Counted from the stretch's first letter, positions 26,756-35,948 are shown. The stretch is DNA of 64,000 nucleotides from Bacillus sp. (in: firmicutes) (GCA_012842745.1 DUSF01000035.1:248001-312000); one strand, 5' to 3'. The notes: generated by a model from the sequence alone, not told the origin. Made by a program: numbers and translations.

Positions 26756-27802
26756 ATGAAAAACCGAATCGAAAATTTGATGCGCGCAGCCTACGAACTA
26801 AGAGCGTCGGATTTACATTTAACGGTAGGGGTTCCGCCTATCTTAAGAATCCATGGGGATTTAAAACGATATGGAACTGACACACTTAAACCGTTAGATG
26901 TCGAACAAATGGCACAAGCGATTGTTTCGCCGAAAATGTGGGAGCGTTTTAAAGAAGTAGGTGAAATTGACTTTTCTTATGGCGTTAAGCAAGTATCCCG
27001 CTTTCGTGTCAACGTATATCAGCAGCGTTCATGTGTATGTATGGCAATCCGTGTTGTTCCAACGAAAATTCCGACGATTGAGGAATTAAAAATGCCTGAG
27101 GTTTTAAAAAAAATAACTACAAAACCACAGGGCCTTGTCCTAGTAACGGGACCAACAGGAAGCGGAAAATCGACAACACTTGCATCAATGATTGACCATA
27201 TGAATCGTAATATGAGGAAACACGTAATTACACTAGAGGATCCAATTGAATATCTTCATAAGCATAATAACTGTATTATTGACCAGCGGGAAATAGGCTT
27301 TGATACGGGGTCATTCGCTGCAGGCTTACGCGCTTCCTTGCGGCAAGACCCTGACGTTATTCTAGTAGGAGAATTGCGAGATTTAGAAACAATCTCGACA
27401 GCGATTACGGCCGCTGAAACTGGACATCTTGTCTACGGTACACTACATACATCAAGTGCTCCTGCAACTATAGATCGGATTATTGATGTATTTCCACCGA
27501 ATCAGCAAGGGCAAGTACGAATCCAGCTTGCTACAGTATTAGTAGCGATTATTTCACAACGCCTGTTTCCAACTATGAATAAATCAGGAAGATGTGCGGG
27601 AACTGAAATATTAATTAATAATTCGGCAGTGGCTAACTTAATTCGCAATGAAAAGATACATCAAATTCCGAATATTATGCAGACAAGCCGTGGAACTGGG
27701 ATGCATACACTTGAAATGGATATTAAAAATTTAGTAGCCAAGGGAACAATCTCTAAAGAAGTTGCTAATCCGTTTTTAGCTGAGCATCAGGGGGAAATCT
27801 AA
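26756..27802 (+). CDS. pilT: Type IV pilus retraction ATPase PilT
   Basis: Hexameric ATPase that disassembles the pilus and gives twitching force. It is 348 residues from ATG 26756, with AGGGG seven bases upstream. The Walker A motif GPTGSGKST lies near residue 132, the Walker B region GELRDLETI near residue 203, and the His box GTLHTSSA near residue 228. It lacks the MshEN domain and the zinc cysteines of PilB, as expected. The presence of PilT separates this locus from assembly-only competence or secretion systems and argues for a retractable pilus. Confidence 0.95.
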   Translation: MKNRIENLMRAAYELRASDLHLTVGVPPILRIHGDLKRYGTDTLKPLDVEQMAQAIVSPKMWERFKEVGEIDFSYGVKQVSRFRVNVYQQRSCVCMAIRVVPTKIPTIEELKMPEVLKKITTKPQGLVLVTGPTGSGKSTTLASMIDHMNRNMRKHVITLEDPIEYLHKHNNCIIDQREIGFDTGSFAAGLRASLRQDPDVILVGELRDLETISTAITAAETGHLVYGTLHTSSAPATIDRIIDVFPPNQQGQVRIQLATVLVAIISQRLFPTMNKSGRCAGTEILINNSAVANLIRNEKIHQIPNIMQTSRGTGMHTLEMDIKNLVAKGTISKEVANPFLAEHQGEI

Positions 27803-27924
27803 TATCTGATAAGTTATAACAATATTTTACATTTTTTCACAAAGTTGTAACATTTTCTATGTCACTTATTTACATTTTTATATTAAAATTTGTATTAAGG
27901 ATGCATTCAAAGAAGGTTGATGCC

Positions 27925-29136
27925 ATGGCACAATTTAAGTACATAGCCCGGGAAATGAGCGGGAAAAAGCGAACAGGAACGCTAAGGGCTGATTCAAGAC
28001 GAGAAGCCATCTCCAAATTAAAGGATCGCGGAATACGCGTTCTCCAAATTGATGATGTCCCAGAAACAGCATTGAATAAAGAAATTCATATCGGGAATCC
28101 AGTCAAATTAAAAGATTTTGTTATCTTCTTACGGCAATTTTCAACATTGTTGAAAGCAGGGGTCACAATTGTTGATGCAACAAGAATATTAAGCATGCAA
28201 ACAGAAAGCAAAGCCTTGCGTAAATCCCTTGGTCTTGTCTTAGAAGATTTAAACCAAGGGATTCCATTATCAGAATGTGCGGCAAAGCATAAGCGCATCT
28301 TTCCGCCGATGTTTATCAACCTAGTAAAAGTGGGGGAAGCAAGTGGAGCGCTTGATGAAACATTGGAAAGATTAGGTGATCATTTTGAAAAGCAGCATGA
28401 AACAAAGTCGAAAATTCAGTCAGCTTTAGCTTATCCAATTGTCGTTGGGATTATTGCAATCGGTGTCGTTATTTTTTTGCTGAAAAGCGTAGTTCCAAAC
28501 TTTGCTGATATGTTTGCAGATTTTGGCGCAGAGCTACCGCCGATTACGAAATTTGTTCTTTTTTCAAGTGACTGGATACAAACAAAATGGTGGATTTTAT
28601 TGATAGGTGCCATTATAATTTCGTTATTCATTATCTTTTTGAAAAAAAATAATGCTACCAAATATTATCTTGACTATACAATATTGAAAATCCCGATATT
28701 TGGAAGATTGATGCAAAAAGCATTACTCGCTAGGATGACAAGCACTCTAAGTTCGTTGTTTGCTAGTTCCGTTCCAATCTTGGAAGCTGTATCAATTGTT
28801 GAGAGGGTTGTAGAAAATGAAGTATTTGCAAGAGTATTGCGGGAATCGCGCACTTCCCTAGAACATGGGACTTCTATAACAGTACCAATGAGAGCCCATT
28901 GGGTTTTTCCACCGCTCGTTACCCAAATGATTTCGATTGGTGAGAAAACAGGTGCGCTTGATGCAATGCTCGCGAAGGTTGCTAATTTCTATGAACTAGA
29001 AGTAAACACAGCGACAGACCAAATTAAATCATTGATCGAGCCGTTAATGATTGTTTTCTTAGCTGTGATTGTCGGTGTAATCGTTCTTTCGATTATGGTG
29101 CCAATGTTTGGTATCTTTAACCAGGTAGGTGCGTAA
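27925..29136 (+). CDS. pilC: Type IV pilus inner-membrane platform protein PilC
   Basis: Polytopic platform protein on which PilB and PilT act. The 403-residue frame starts at ATG 27925 (MAQFKYIAREMSGKKRTG); a longer frame to 27859 lacks family similarity. It contains two GspF/T2SSF domains, the first at about residues 70-190 and the second from about 270, with three hydrophobic segments near 170-190, 218-240 and 372-395. The motifs VGEASGALDETLERLGDH and IGEKTGALDAMLAKVA are the duplicated signature. It is followed by the major pilin gene. Confidence 0.95.
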   Translation: MAQFKYIAREMSGKKRTGTLRADSRREAISKLKDRGIRVLQIDDVPETALNKEIHIGNPVKLKDFVIFLRQFSTLLKAGVTIVDATRILSMQTESKALRKSLGLVLEDLNQGIPLSECAAKHKRIFPPMFINLVKVGEASGALDETLERLGDHFEKQHETKSKIQSALAYPIVVGIIAIGVVIFLLKSVVPNFADMFADFGAELPPITKFVLFSSDWIQTKWWILLIGAIIISLFIIFLKKNNATKYYLDYTILKIPIFGRLMQKALLARMTSTLSSLFASSVPILEAVSIVERVVENEVFARVLRESRTSLEHGTSITVPMRAHWVFPPLVTQMISIGEKTGALDAMLAKVANFYELEVNTATDQIKSLIEPLMIVFLAVIVGVIVLSIMVPMFGIFNQVGA

Positions 29137-29198
29137 TAATTTTTATTATTGCGTCTATATAAAAAATAAACATAAAAAGATGAAATGGGGGGAACAGT

Positions 29199-29651
29199 AT
29201 GCTAAAACGCATGCTAAAAAACGAAAAGGGTTTAACATTAATTGAATTGCTTGCAGTTGTTGTTATTCTAGGTATTATTGCAGCATTTGCAGTACCAGCA
29301 ATTGGTGGAATCATCGACAATACTAAAAAGGATGCACATGTTGCGAATGCGCAGCAAATGATAAGTGCAACGAAACTTGCATTAACAGCGGATCCTGATC
29401 TGGCACCAATTGGAGCAACATCTACAACTGTTACTCTTGGGGACTTAATAACAAATGGTTATCTGCAAGAGAAAATAAAGGATCCAGATGATAAAGCGGC
29501 AGGAGCATATGATGAAGACGAATCAAAAGTAGTTATTAATAGACCAGATAAAGATAGTCCTCAATTAACCTATACGGTAACATTAAAGGGAAGTAAGAGG
29601 GAGATTAATGGTATTGACGAAGGTGAATTAGGACGCGATAAAGTAGAATAA
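29199..29651 (+). CDS. Major type IV pilin
   Basis: A 150-residue prepilin with a short leader (MLKRMLKNEKG) and mature N-terminus LTLIELLAVVVILGIIAA, containing the conserved Glu at position 5; PilD should cut after Gly11 and methylate the new end. The helix is followed by a short, Asp/Lys-rich globular domain without cysteines, typical of small Gram-positive pilins. GGGGGG precedes the ATG. A strong terminator directly after the gene fits a pilin that must be made in excess over the downstream assembly proteins. Confidence 0.9.
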   Translation: MLKRMLKNEKGLTLIELLAVVVILGIIAAFAVPAIGGIIDNTKKDAHVANAQQMISATKLALTADPDLAPIGATSTTVTLGDLITNGYLQEKIKDPDDKAAGAYDEDESKVVINRPDKDSPQLTYTVTLKGSKREINGIDEGELGRDKVE

Positions 29652-29677
29652 TAATTAATTTACGACGACTCTAACTA

Positions 29678-29713
29678 AACAAGATAACTCCTAAAGAGTT
29701 ATCTTGTTTTATT
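29678..29713 (+). terminator. Terminator/attenuator between major pilin and pilD
   Basis: A perfect 13-bp stem (AACAAGATAACTC / GAGTTATCTTGTT) with a five-base loop and a TTATT tail. pilD starts 13 bases later without an obvious promoter, so partial readthrough is likely. Confidence 0.85.
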
Positions 29714-29725
29714 AAGGATGGGAAT

Positions 29726-30487
29726 ATGTTATTTATTTATAGTTATTTATTTGTCATCGGTTTAGTATTCGGCTCGTTTTTCAACGTTGTCGGGCTACGC
29801 GTTCCAGAAAATTTGTCGATTGTTAAACCGCGCTCAGCTTGTCCAAACTGTCATCATCAATTAACAATGCTCGAATTAATACCTGTCTTATCATTTTTAA
29901 TCCAAAAGGGCAAATGCCGAAGTTGTCACACTAGAATATCACCAATATACCCATGTTTTGAATTGGTGACTGGTATTTTATTTGTATATTCTTTCTATCA
30001 TTTTGGTTTTAGTGCGGAACTAATTGTCAGCTTGACATTTGTGTCTATGCTCATCATCATTGTCGTTTCGGATCTGAAATACATGCTTATTCCTGATAAA
30101 GTTTTATTATTTTTCGCACCAATGCTCATCATTGAACGTATTATTATTCCACTAAACCCATGGTGGAATTCGTTTTTAGGTGCGTCTGCTGGTTTCTGTC
30201 TGCTATTGATGATTGCTATTATTAGTAAAGGCGGCATGGGTGGTGGCGATATAAAGCTATTTGCTTTAATCGGGCTTGTACTTGGCTGGAAATTAGTGTT
30301 ACTAGCTTTTTTTATGTCAACATTGTTTGGAACGGTCTTTGGTATAATCGGAATGTTGTTAAAGAAAGTCGAACGGGGTAAACCGATGCCATTTGGTCCC
30401 TATATTGCAATCGGTGCGCTTGCTACCTATTTTTGGGGTGAGAATATAATTAATTGGTATAGTACAAATATTTTAATGTTAATATGA
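29726..30487 (+). CDS. pilD: Prepilin peptidase PilD/ComC
   Basis: Membrane-embedded aspartic protease and N-methyltransferase that matures prepilins. The 253-residue protein has the N-terminal zinc cysteines CPNCHH and CRSCH near residues 39-68, the first catalytic Asp in VVSDLKYMLIPD near residue 115, and the second in GGMGGGDIKLFA near residue 172, with about seven hydrophobic segments. Position between folC and spoIIB matches B. subtilis comC, so this is the ancestral comC locus around which the pilus genes lie. It should process all four prepilins in the window. Confidence 0.95.
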   Translation: MLFIYSYLFVIGLVFGSFFNVVGLRVPENLSIVKPRSACPNCHHQLTMLELIPVLSFLIQKGKCRSCHTRISPIYPCFELVTGILFVYSFYHFGFSAELIVSLTFVSMLIIIVVSDLKYMLIPDKVLLFFAPMLIIERIIIPLNPWWNSFLGASAGFCLLLMIAIISKGGMGGGDIKLFALIGLVLGWKLVLLAFFMSTLFGTVFGIIGMLLKKVERGKPMPFGPYIAIGALATYFWGENIINWYSTNILMLI

Positions 30488-30569
30488 TTTTTTTATACAT
30501 ATTTTTAATATATGAATTTCGTAAACTATGATTATATATTGTTCATGATATTATCGGAGGAGGATTCCT

Positions 30570-31550
30570 GTGGTTTTACGGCTTTTTGGAAAAAAGCGTT
30601 GCGCTAATATAGTCATTAAAGATCATGTTATTCGATATATGGAAATTCGTTCATCCTCTCCACTCAGCATCCGATTGCAAGGAGAACGTGATTTGCCTTC
30701 TGGGATTATTAGTGAAGGACATATTGTGGATAAGGAATCTTTAATTTTAATCCTTGAAGAATGTGTTGAAGAATGGAAAATCAAAGGCCAGGATGTTCGA
30801 TTTATCGTTCCTGATTCTTTCGTTGTTATTCGTACGGTTGAGGTGCCTAATGAAATAAATGATGATGAAATAAAAGGATATTTATATTTAGAGCTTGGGA
30901 CAAGCATCCATTTGCCTTTCGAGGATCCCGTATTTGATTTGTTCGTCCTTGGGACAACCGAAAATAAAAAAAATGTACTTTTATTTGCTGCACCAGAGCA
31001 AATTGTGCAAGATTATGTTGAAGTTTTCGAAGAAGTGAAGCTAAATCCGATAGTTGCCGATATTTCGCCATTATCGATTTATCGACTATATGCAAAGCTT
31101 GATTTAGCAAATCCAAATGATCATTTAATGGTCATCCAGTTCGATTTGCCGATGGTCAACGTTAGTTTATTTCATGATGATAAACCGCTTTTTATGCGGC
31201 ATTTAGTCTTTGATTTGAATTATTCCCTATGGCAGAAAAATTATAATGGCGAATATGAGTGGAAAGGTGAACAAGCCGATTTACAAGCACAAATGGAAGA
31301 TATTTTTACGGAAATAGACCGGATAATGAATTTTTACCGTTTTTCGATGCAGCAAGGAAATCAAGAAGTAACGAAAATTTTGTTAACTGGCGATCACCCA
31401 GACCTTGATAATATAAAAAACAGGTTAGTAGAATTATATGAAGTCCCAATTGCGACGATTAAAGATGCAACATTAGTTGATTCAAATAGTGAAGAATTGC
31501 ATCGCAAATTTCACCTTGCCCTAGGGCTTGCAATGAAAGAGGTGAATTGA
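30570..31550 (+). CDS. pilM: Type IV pilus assembly protein PilM
   Basis: Actin-like cytoplasmic ATPase-fold protein that binds the N-terminus of PilN and forms a ring around the motor. It is 326 residues from GTG 30570 after GGAGGAGG. The N-terminus (VIKDHVIRYMEI) and the segment IVADISPLSIYRLYA resemble PilM. It opens the pilM-pilN-pilO set; pilN follows four bases later. The typical nucleotide-binding DxGxxxT motif is weak (VIQFDLPMVNVSL), so nucleotide binding may be lost. Confidence 0.85.
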   Translation: MVLRLFGKKRCANIVIKDHVIRYMEIRSSSPLSIRLQGERDLPSGIISEGHIVDKESLILILEECVEEWKIKGQDVRFIVPDSFVVIRTVEVPNEINDDEIKGYLYLELGTSIHLPFEDPVFDLFVLGTTENKKNVLLFAAPEQIVQDYVEVFEEVKLNPIVADISPLSIYRLYAKLDLANPNDHLMVIQFDLPMVNVSLFHDDKPLFMRHLVFDLNYSLWQKNYNGEYEWKGEQADLQAQMEDIFTEIDRIMNFYRFSMQQGNQEVTKILLTGDHPDLDNIKNRLVELYEVPIATIKDATLVDSNSEELHRKFHLALGLAMKEVN

Positions 31551-31554
31551 GTAG

Positions 31555-32169
31555 ATGCTAATCGAAATTAATTTATTGCCAAAAAAAGAACGGAAAAAGC
31601 TGTCTACTCTCATTGTTGTCATTGCATCTATATTAATTCTACTTATTGGCAGCGTTTATAATGTATTAATGTATCAAACTTCAAAAACGGAAGTAAATAA
31701 TCTCACTACTAATCTTCAAATGACAAAAGAGCTTCGTGCAATTCAAGAGCAGAAGCTAACAGAAGTAACCTCGACAAGTGCCGTTGATCGATTAAAAACG
31801 ACAATCGATTGGGTGCAGAAGCTGCCAATCTCGACGGTTACTTTACTTGGACATCTTACAGCGCTCTTACCAGAACGTGGTTTTATCTTGAATGTAACCT
31901 ATGCGGATTCAGGTGTGGTAACACTTACAGTTCAGTTTGATACAAACCGCCAAGTAGCTTATTATTTAAATGAGTTAGAGAACTCTGATATCATCGATTC
32001 AGTTGAATTAAGAAGTGTAAATACAAGTGGAGATGAACTTGAAAAAACAGACAAGATTTTAAAAGACAAGCTAGTGAAAGTTCTCGTTCCAAGATATGTT
32101 GCTGTATATGAACTTCATTTAAACCGTCAAGCATTAAAAGTTTTAGAGAACAAGGAGGATGAATCATGA
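31555..32169 (+). CDS. pilN: Type IV pilus assembly protein PilN
   Basis: Bitopic membrane protein linking PilM to PilO. The N-terminal motif MLIEINLLPKKERKK is the PilM-binding INLLP signature. One transmembrane helix covers about residues 19-40, followed by a coiled-coil and a ferredoxin-like extracytoplasmic domain. The chain is 204 residues. Its stop overlaps the pilO start by four bases (ATGA), so the two are translationally coupled. Confidence 0.9.
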   Translation: MLIEINLLPKKERKKLSTLIVVIASILILLIGSVYNVLMYQTSKTEVNNLTTNLQMTKELRAIQEQKLTEVTSTSAVDRLKTTIDWVQKLPISTVTLLGHLTALLPERGFILNVTYADSGVVTLTVQFDTNRQVAYYLNELENSDIIDSVELRSVNTSGDELEKTDKILKDKLVKVLVPRYVAVYELHLNRQALKVLENKEDES

Positions 32170-33044
32170 ACCTCCAATTATCGAAAAAAAACCTAGCATT
32201 TATTTTTACCATTATCTTGGCAGTTGTTTTGCCGCTGGGTTCGTATTTTTACCTTGTTAATCCATTGAAATCAGAAATAAAAACTCTGAAAGAACAGCTT
32301 TCAACTGAGGAAAAACTTTATGATACGCTCGCAGAGCGGGTTGGTAGTACAAAAACTAGTGTAATTGGCAATTCAAGAAATTTACAAAAAAAGCTTCCTG
32401 TGGAATCATTTATGGAACAATTTGTCTTGGATTTGGAAAAGGCAGAGGTTGTTTCGAATAGCTTAATTGAAGATATGACTTTTCAAAATCAGGATGTTTC
32501 AGAAAAGGATGTTATTGTAGACAATAGTGGAGAAAACAATGAAGCCTCAACTGAAACTAGCGCCGCAACCGATTCACAAGATACCGGACAACAATCGACA
32601 GACGTTCCAGGAATTCCGGAAGGGATTAAAAGAGTAACAGTCAACTTAACGGTAACATCGAAAGATTATTTCGATTTGCTTACATTTCTTGAGGCCATTG
32701 AAAATTTAGAACGGGTTACAAAAATCGACTCTTTAACATTTAATGGTGGTAAAGAAATATTATCAACTGACCAAGAAATTGAGGAGTTAACCTATAAGGT
32801 TGTAATATCGACATTTTACTATCCAGCACTTAAAGAGTTGAAGGATGAATTACCAGTATTTGATACCCCGCCGCCAAGTAACAAAGACAATCCGTTGCCA
32901 ACAGGAATGTATTATAAAGAGGATATTGCGAAAAAAACAGATAAAGCTGAAACAAAACAAAGTGATAAAACTGAGTCAAAGCCAACGGAGGAAACAAAGT
33001 CGGTAAAAAAACAAGCAGTCATGGGTGGCAATAATACTCAATAA
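32166..33044 (+). CDS. pilO: Type IV pilus assembly protein PilO
   Basis: Partner of PilN. The 292-residue protein has one transmembrane helix (residues 9-30), a coiled coil (NPLKSEIKTLKEQLSTEEKL) and an extracytoplasmic domain split by an acidic, Ser/Thr/Gln-rich linker around residues 115-145. The C-terminal 45 residues form a Lys/Thr/Glu-rich tail (KTDKAETKQSDKTE) not usual in proteobacterial PilO, perhaps wall-interacting. It is the last gene of the pilus operon and is followed by a strong terminator. No PilP or PilQ is present, as expected without an outer membrane. Confidence 0.85.
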   Translation: MNLQLSKKNLAFIFTIILAVVLPLGSYFYLVNPLKSEIKTLKEQLSTEEKLYDTLAERVGSTKTSVIGNSRNLQKKLPVESFMEQFVLDLEKAEVVSNSLIEDMTFQNQDVSEKDVIVDNSGENNEASTETSAATDSQDTGQQSTDVPGIPEGIKRVTVNLTVTSKDYFDLLTFLEAIENLERVTKIDSLTFNGGKEILSTDQEIEELTYKVVISTFYYPALKELKDELPVFDTPPPSNKDNPLPTGMYYKEDIAKKTDKAETKQSDKTESKPTEETKSVKKQAVMGGNNTQ

Positions 33045-33086
33045 AAAGCAATTGTGGAATATTAACAGGAATTGACGAATAGATAT

Positions 33087-33119
33087 AAGAACAAGACGAC
33101 AAATGTCTTGTTCTTTTTT
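33087..33119 (+). terminator. Terminator of the pilus operon
   Basis: A perfect 11-bp stem (AAGAACAAGAC / GTCTTGTTCTT) with a seven-base loop and a T run. Confidence 0.9.
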
Positions 33120-33191
33120 GTTTTTGATATGGTAGCATTTATTGAGAGAGTACGCTGCTAGAACTGTTTTATAAAGAGGTGGGATGAGAGC

Positions 33192-34328
33192 ATGGACAAG
33201 CATAAAAACGAGCAAATTTCGATTCGGATTAACGGCAAAGAACGATTGTTCTTATCTGATGAGGAGTTAAATCAAGAAATTGCAGCAGCAAAGGATATAG
33301 AAGAAAATGAAATGGAAGTTATCAAGGATTCAGTAATAAATAATGTGATAGATTTTGAAGAACGACGAAACGGCCGAGGTCGAAAGCAAGGCTATAAAAA
33401 GCCTTTTAAGCCTATGTCAAACAGTTTTTTGGATAAGTCGTTAAAGAAAAGAAGATTACTATTAAAGAAATTTGCGATAGTTTTACTTTCGGCTATTATC
33501 ATTGGGACAGGCTTTGGTTATGTCGTCTTATCGTTATTTACGGATTTTAGTGAAGAACAGAGTAATGGCAATAGCGCAAACGTAAGTGAAGCTGGGCAAG
33601 CCATTTTAGAAAATAATACAAATGCCGATGCGGCACCCCAAGGTACACAACAGCAAGGAGAGACGTTTGGAATGCTGAACGAAGTATCACTAGGTACGAA
33701 GGGGGTTGGTGGTTCGAGCGCTACTGATGGGACTAATTCTATGATGGGGATTGCACCATTGAAGATTGAAGTCATCCAAGGGGGAGCCTTTGCATCTGTA
33801 GAGTCAGCAAATGAATTCGCTGCTGCCTTAAAAAAAGGTGGGTCTGCTGCTGTGATTTTGCCAGAATCAAAACCAGTTCTCATGTTTATCGGACTTGGCA
33901 CAAATCGTAATGAATCAGAGATTATCGGTGATTTTTATCTCAAAAAGGGACAAGAAGTATATTTAAAACCGTTTGAACTATCAGGTATTGGTGCAGGCAA
34001 GGTTAACAATCGTGAAGTAGCGGATTTTGTTTCAATAGGATTAAGCCTCTATCAAACTTTAGTGAAGCTTTCCACACAGGCATTTCAGACGAACACAATT
34101 GAAAAAAGTGCATGGAAGGACGTGGATGTACAATTTTCAGAGTGGCAAGATGCAAAACCGCAAAAACTACCAGCTTCGTTAACTCAATTTTCAAATTCAG
34201 TCGCAAAAGCATATGAATCACTAGCAGCTTACAAAACAAAAGCTAACGAAGTGCACCTATGGAATTCTCAGCAAGCCCTGCTAGAAGGCCTTGTATCCTA
34301 CAAAAAATGGCATGATGATATGAGGTAG
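33192..34328 (+). CDS. spoIIB: Stage II sporulation protein B, SPOR domain
   Basis: Septum-localised protein that speeds peptidoglycan thinning at the start of engulfment. The 378-residue chain has a cytoplasmic N-terminus of about 95 residues with basic stretches (RRNGRGRKQGYKK), one transmembrane helix (about 95-117), a Gly/Asn/Gln-rich linker and a C-terminal part beginning with a SPOR-like domain (IEVIQGGAFASVESANEFAA). SPOR domains bind denuded glycan strands. Place between pilD/comC and maf is that of B. subtilis spoIIB, which supports the call because the sequence is poorly conserved. Confidence 0.85.
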   Translation: MDKHKNEQISIRINGKERLFLSDEELNQEIAAAKDIEENEMEVIKDSVINNVIDFEERRNGRGRKQGYKKPFKPMSNSFLDKSLKKRRLLLKKFAIVLLSAIIIGTGFGYVVLSLFTDFSEEQSNGNSANVSEAGQAILENNTNADAAPQGTQQQGETFGMLNEVSLGTKGVGGSSATDGTNSMMGIAPLKIEVIQGGAFASVESANEFAAALKKGGSAAVILPESKPVLMFIGLGTNRNESEIIGDFYLKKGQEVYLKPFELSGIGAGKVNNREVADFVSIGLSLYQTLVKLSTQAFQTNTIEKSAWKDVDVQFSEWQDAKPQKLPASLTQFSNSVAKAYESLAAYKTKANEVHLWNSQQALLEGLVSYKKWHDDMR

Positions 34329-34610
34329 GGCTCTCTTGGCACCATGCCACACTCAGATGAAGGAGGAGAGGTACCTTACCGCAAAATGTTACAATAGAGT
34401 GTGAATTTCAATTTTTCGTAAGTTTTTGCTTTAAAAATTGAAAATTTAATGGATAAGAAGCCATTTTGGTTTCTTTTTTTGTTATTATCGCTTTAGATTT
34501 TCAATTTCTCGAATTTGTTTTTGTAATGAAAGTTTGATATTTTACTATTAAAAGTTTTGATGGAAAATCTATAATGCATATTTAATTTTAAAAAGAAAGG
34601 GTAATGCCAG
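34329..34610 (+). other. Intergenic region with inverted repeats after spoIIB
   Basis: A 280-base gap. It holds an 11-bp inverted repeat TTTCAATTTTT (34406-34416) / AAAAATTGAAA (34433-34443), the spoIIB terminator (listed separately) and an AT-rich stretch that is probably the promoter region of the Rpn-family gene. No gene is seen. Confidence 0.45.
34455..34480 (+). terminator. Terminator downstream of spoIIB
   Basis: A 9-bp stem (AAGAAGCCA / TGGTTTCTT, one G-T pair), three-base loop and a seven-T run. Confidence 0.85.
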
Positions 34611-35522
34611 TTGCAAGCAAACGTTATTATTTATGATTTCCCTGCCCCATATATTGACCATGACCGCTTATTTAAAGAACTACTTCAGAATTTTTTTCAA
34701 GAATTTGTCGAGTTATTTTTCCCCGAGCATTATATCCACATTGATTTTTCTCATTTAAAATTCCTTTCGCAAGAATTGTTTACTGACATCGTAAAAGGAG
34801 AAAAACGAAAAATTGATATTCTTGCAGAAACAAAATTAAAAGATATAGATGCGCTTATTCTTATTCACGTTGAACCTCAATCTTACTTCCAAAAAGAATT
34901 CCATGAACGGATGTTTATCTACTTTAGTCGCCTTTATGAAAAATATCGAAAGCCAATATTCCCTATTGCCATTTTCAGTTATAATGATAACAAGGAGGTG
35001 TCAGACTACCTCATAATAGAAATTCCCACTTTCAAAATGGTTGAATTTCGTTATTCACAAATCCACCTAATCAAAATGGATTGGCGTAAATTTATCGGTA
35101 GCAATAATCCAGTGGCTGCCACACTCCTAAGCAAAATGGGCTATCGGCGAGAGGAACGAATCCAAGTAAAACTTGAATTTTTACGCATGATTAGCCGAAT
35201 GGAATTAAATCCTGCAAAAATGGAGCTTTTATTCGGTTTTTTTGAAACATACTTACAGCTAAATGAGGAGGAGGAAAAACTGATGCAAGAAGAAATCACA
35301 AGGCTGCCAGAAGAGGATGCTAAGGCTATTTTGAGGTTGCCTAATTCTTATTTTGAAAAAGGACTTGAGCAGGGCATTGAAAAAGGAATGGAAAAAGGGA
35401 TTGAAAAGATTGTTCGTGAAATGTACAAAAAAGGGCTACCCGAGGAATTAATTTCAGAACTATCCAAACTACCGATCGAACAGATTAGAGAAATAAAACA
35501 AAATATAAATGATTTTTCGTGA
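34611..35522 (+). CDS. Rpn/YhgA-family PD-(D/E)XK nuclease (transposase-like)
   Basis: A 303-residue protein of the Rpn recombination-promoting nuclease group, often annotated as a putative transposase. The N-terminus DHDRLFKELLQNFFQEFVEL is the family signature, and the nuclease core is visible as KRKIDILAETK and ILIHVEPQSY near residues 65-95. The C-terminus has the usual GLEQGIEKGMEKGIEK-type repeat. The start is TTG 34611 with AAAGG ten bases upstream. It has no terminal inverted repeats around it, so it is not a self-contained insertion sequence. It sits between spoIIB and maf, where B. subtilis has no extra gene, and is followed by a coiled-coil protein gene. Confidence 0.8.
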   Translation: MQANVIIYDFPAPYIDHDRLFKELLQNFFQEFVELFFPEHYIHIDFSHLKFLSQELFTDIVKGEKRKIDILAETKLKDIDALILIHVEPQSYFQKEFHERMFIYFSRLYEKYRKPIFPIAIFSYNDNKEVSDYLIIEIPTFKMVEFRYSQIHLIKMDWRKFIGSNNPVAATLLSKMGYRREERIQVKLEFLRMISRMELNPAKMELLFGFFETYLQLNEEEEKLMQEEITRLPEEDAKAILRLPNSYFEKGLEQGIEKGMEKGIEKIVREMYKKGLPEELISELSKLPIEQIREIKQNINDFS

Positions 35523-35549
35523 AATAAAACTATATAAGGTGGAGTCAAT

Positions 35550-35948
35550 ATGAGTGAACAAATATTAAATCAAATTTTAGAGCAAATGGGCGGTTTGAAA
35601 GATGAAATGAGCGGTTTGAAAGATGAAATAAACGGTTTAAAAGGTGAAACGAAAGAAATAAAACAAGAGATGAATGAACGTTTCACAAATATAGAGTCCA
35701 CGATGGCAACAAAAGAGGATATTAAACGTATTGAAAATATCATTAAAGAAGCACGAATAGAAAACATTAATTCTGACAGTCTAATCTTACAAAAACAAGA
35801 TGAAATGCAAGATACTGTTAAAAGTATAGAAGATACAGCTAAGAACATACAAACTACACAAGATAAACATGAAAAAATAGTAGAGCGTTTATCTTTGCGG
35901 TCAATAGAGCAAGAACAAGACATTGCAGAATTAAGAAGGATTAAATAA
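35550..35948 (+). CDS. Coiled-coil protein downstream of Rpn-like nuclease
   Basis: A 132-residue, strongly charged protein predicted to be almost all coiled coil. The first part contains a three-fold seven-residue repeat (GLKDEMS, GLKDEIN, GLKGETK) reflected in a 21-base DNA repeat at about 35592-35650, which could expand or contract. No enzymatic domain is visible. AGGTGGAG precedes the ATG and the gene starts 27 bases after the nuclease gene, so the two are probably co-transcribed. I infer a partner or oligomerisation role, but the function is unknown. Confidence 0.65.
   Translation: MSEQILNQILEQMGGLKDEMSGLKDEINGLKGETKEIKQEMNERFTNIESTMATKEDIKRIENIIKEARIENINSDSLILQKQDEMQDTVKSIEDTAKNIQTTQDKHEKIVERLSLRSIEQEQDIAELRRIK

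Noticed and set aside
34611..35522. Complete insertion sequence carrying the Rpn-like gene
   Set aside because: No terminal inverted repeats or target duplications were found around 34.4-36.0 kb.
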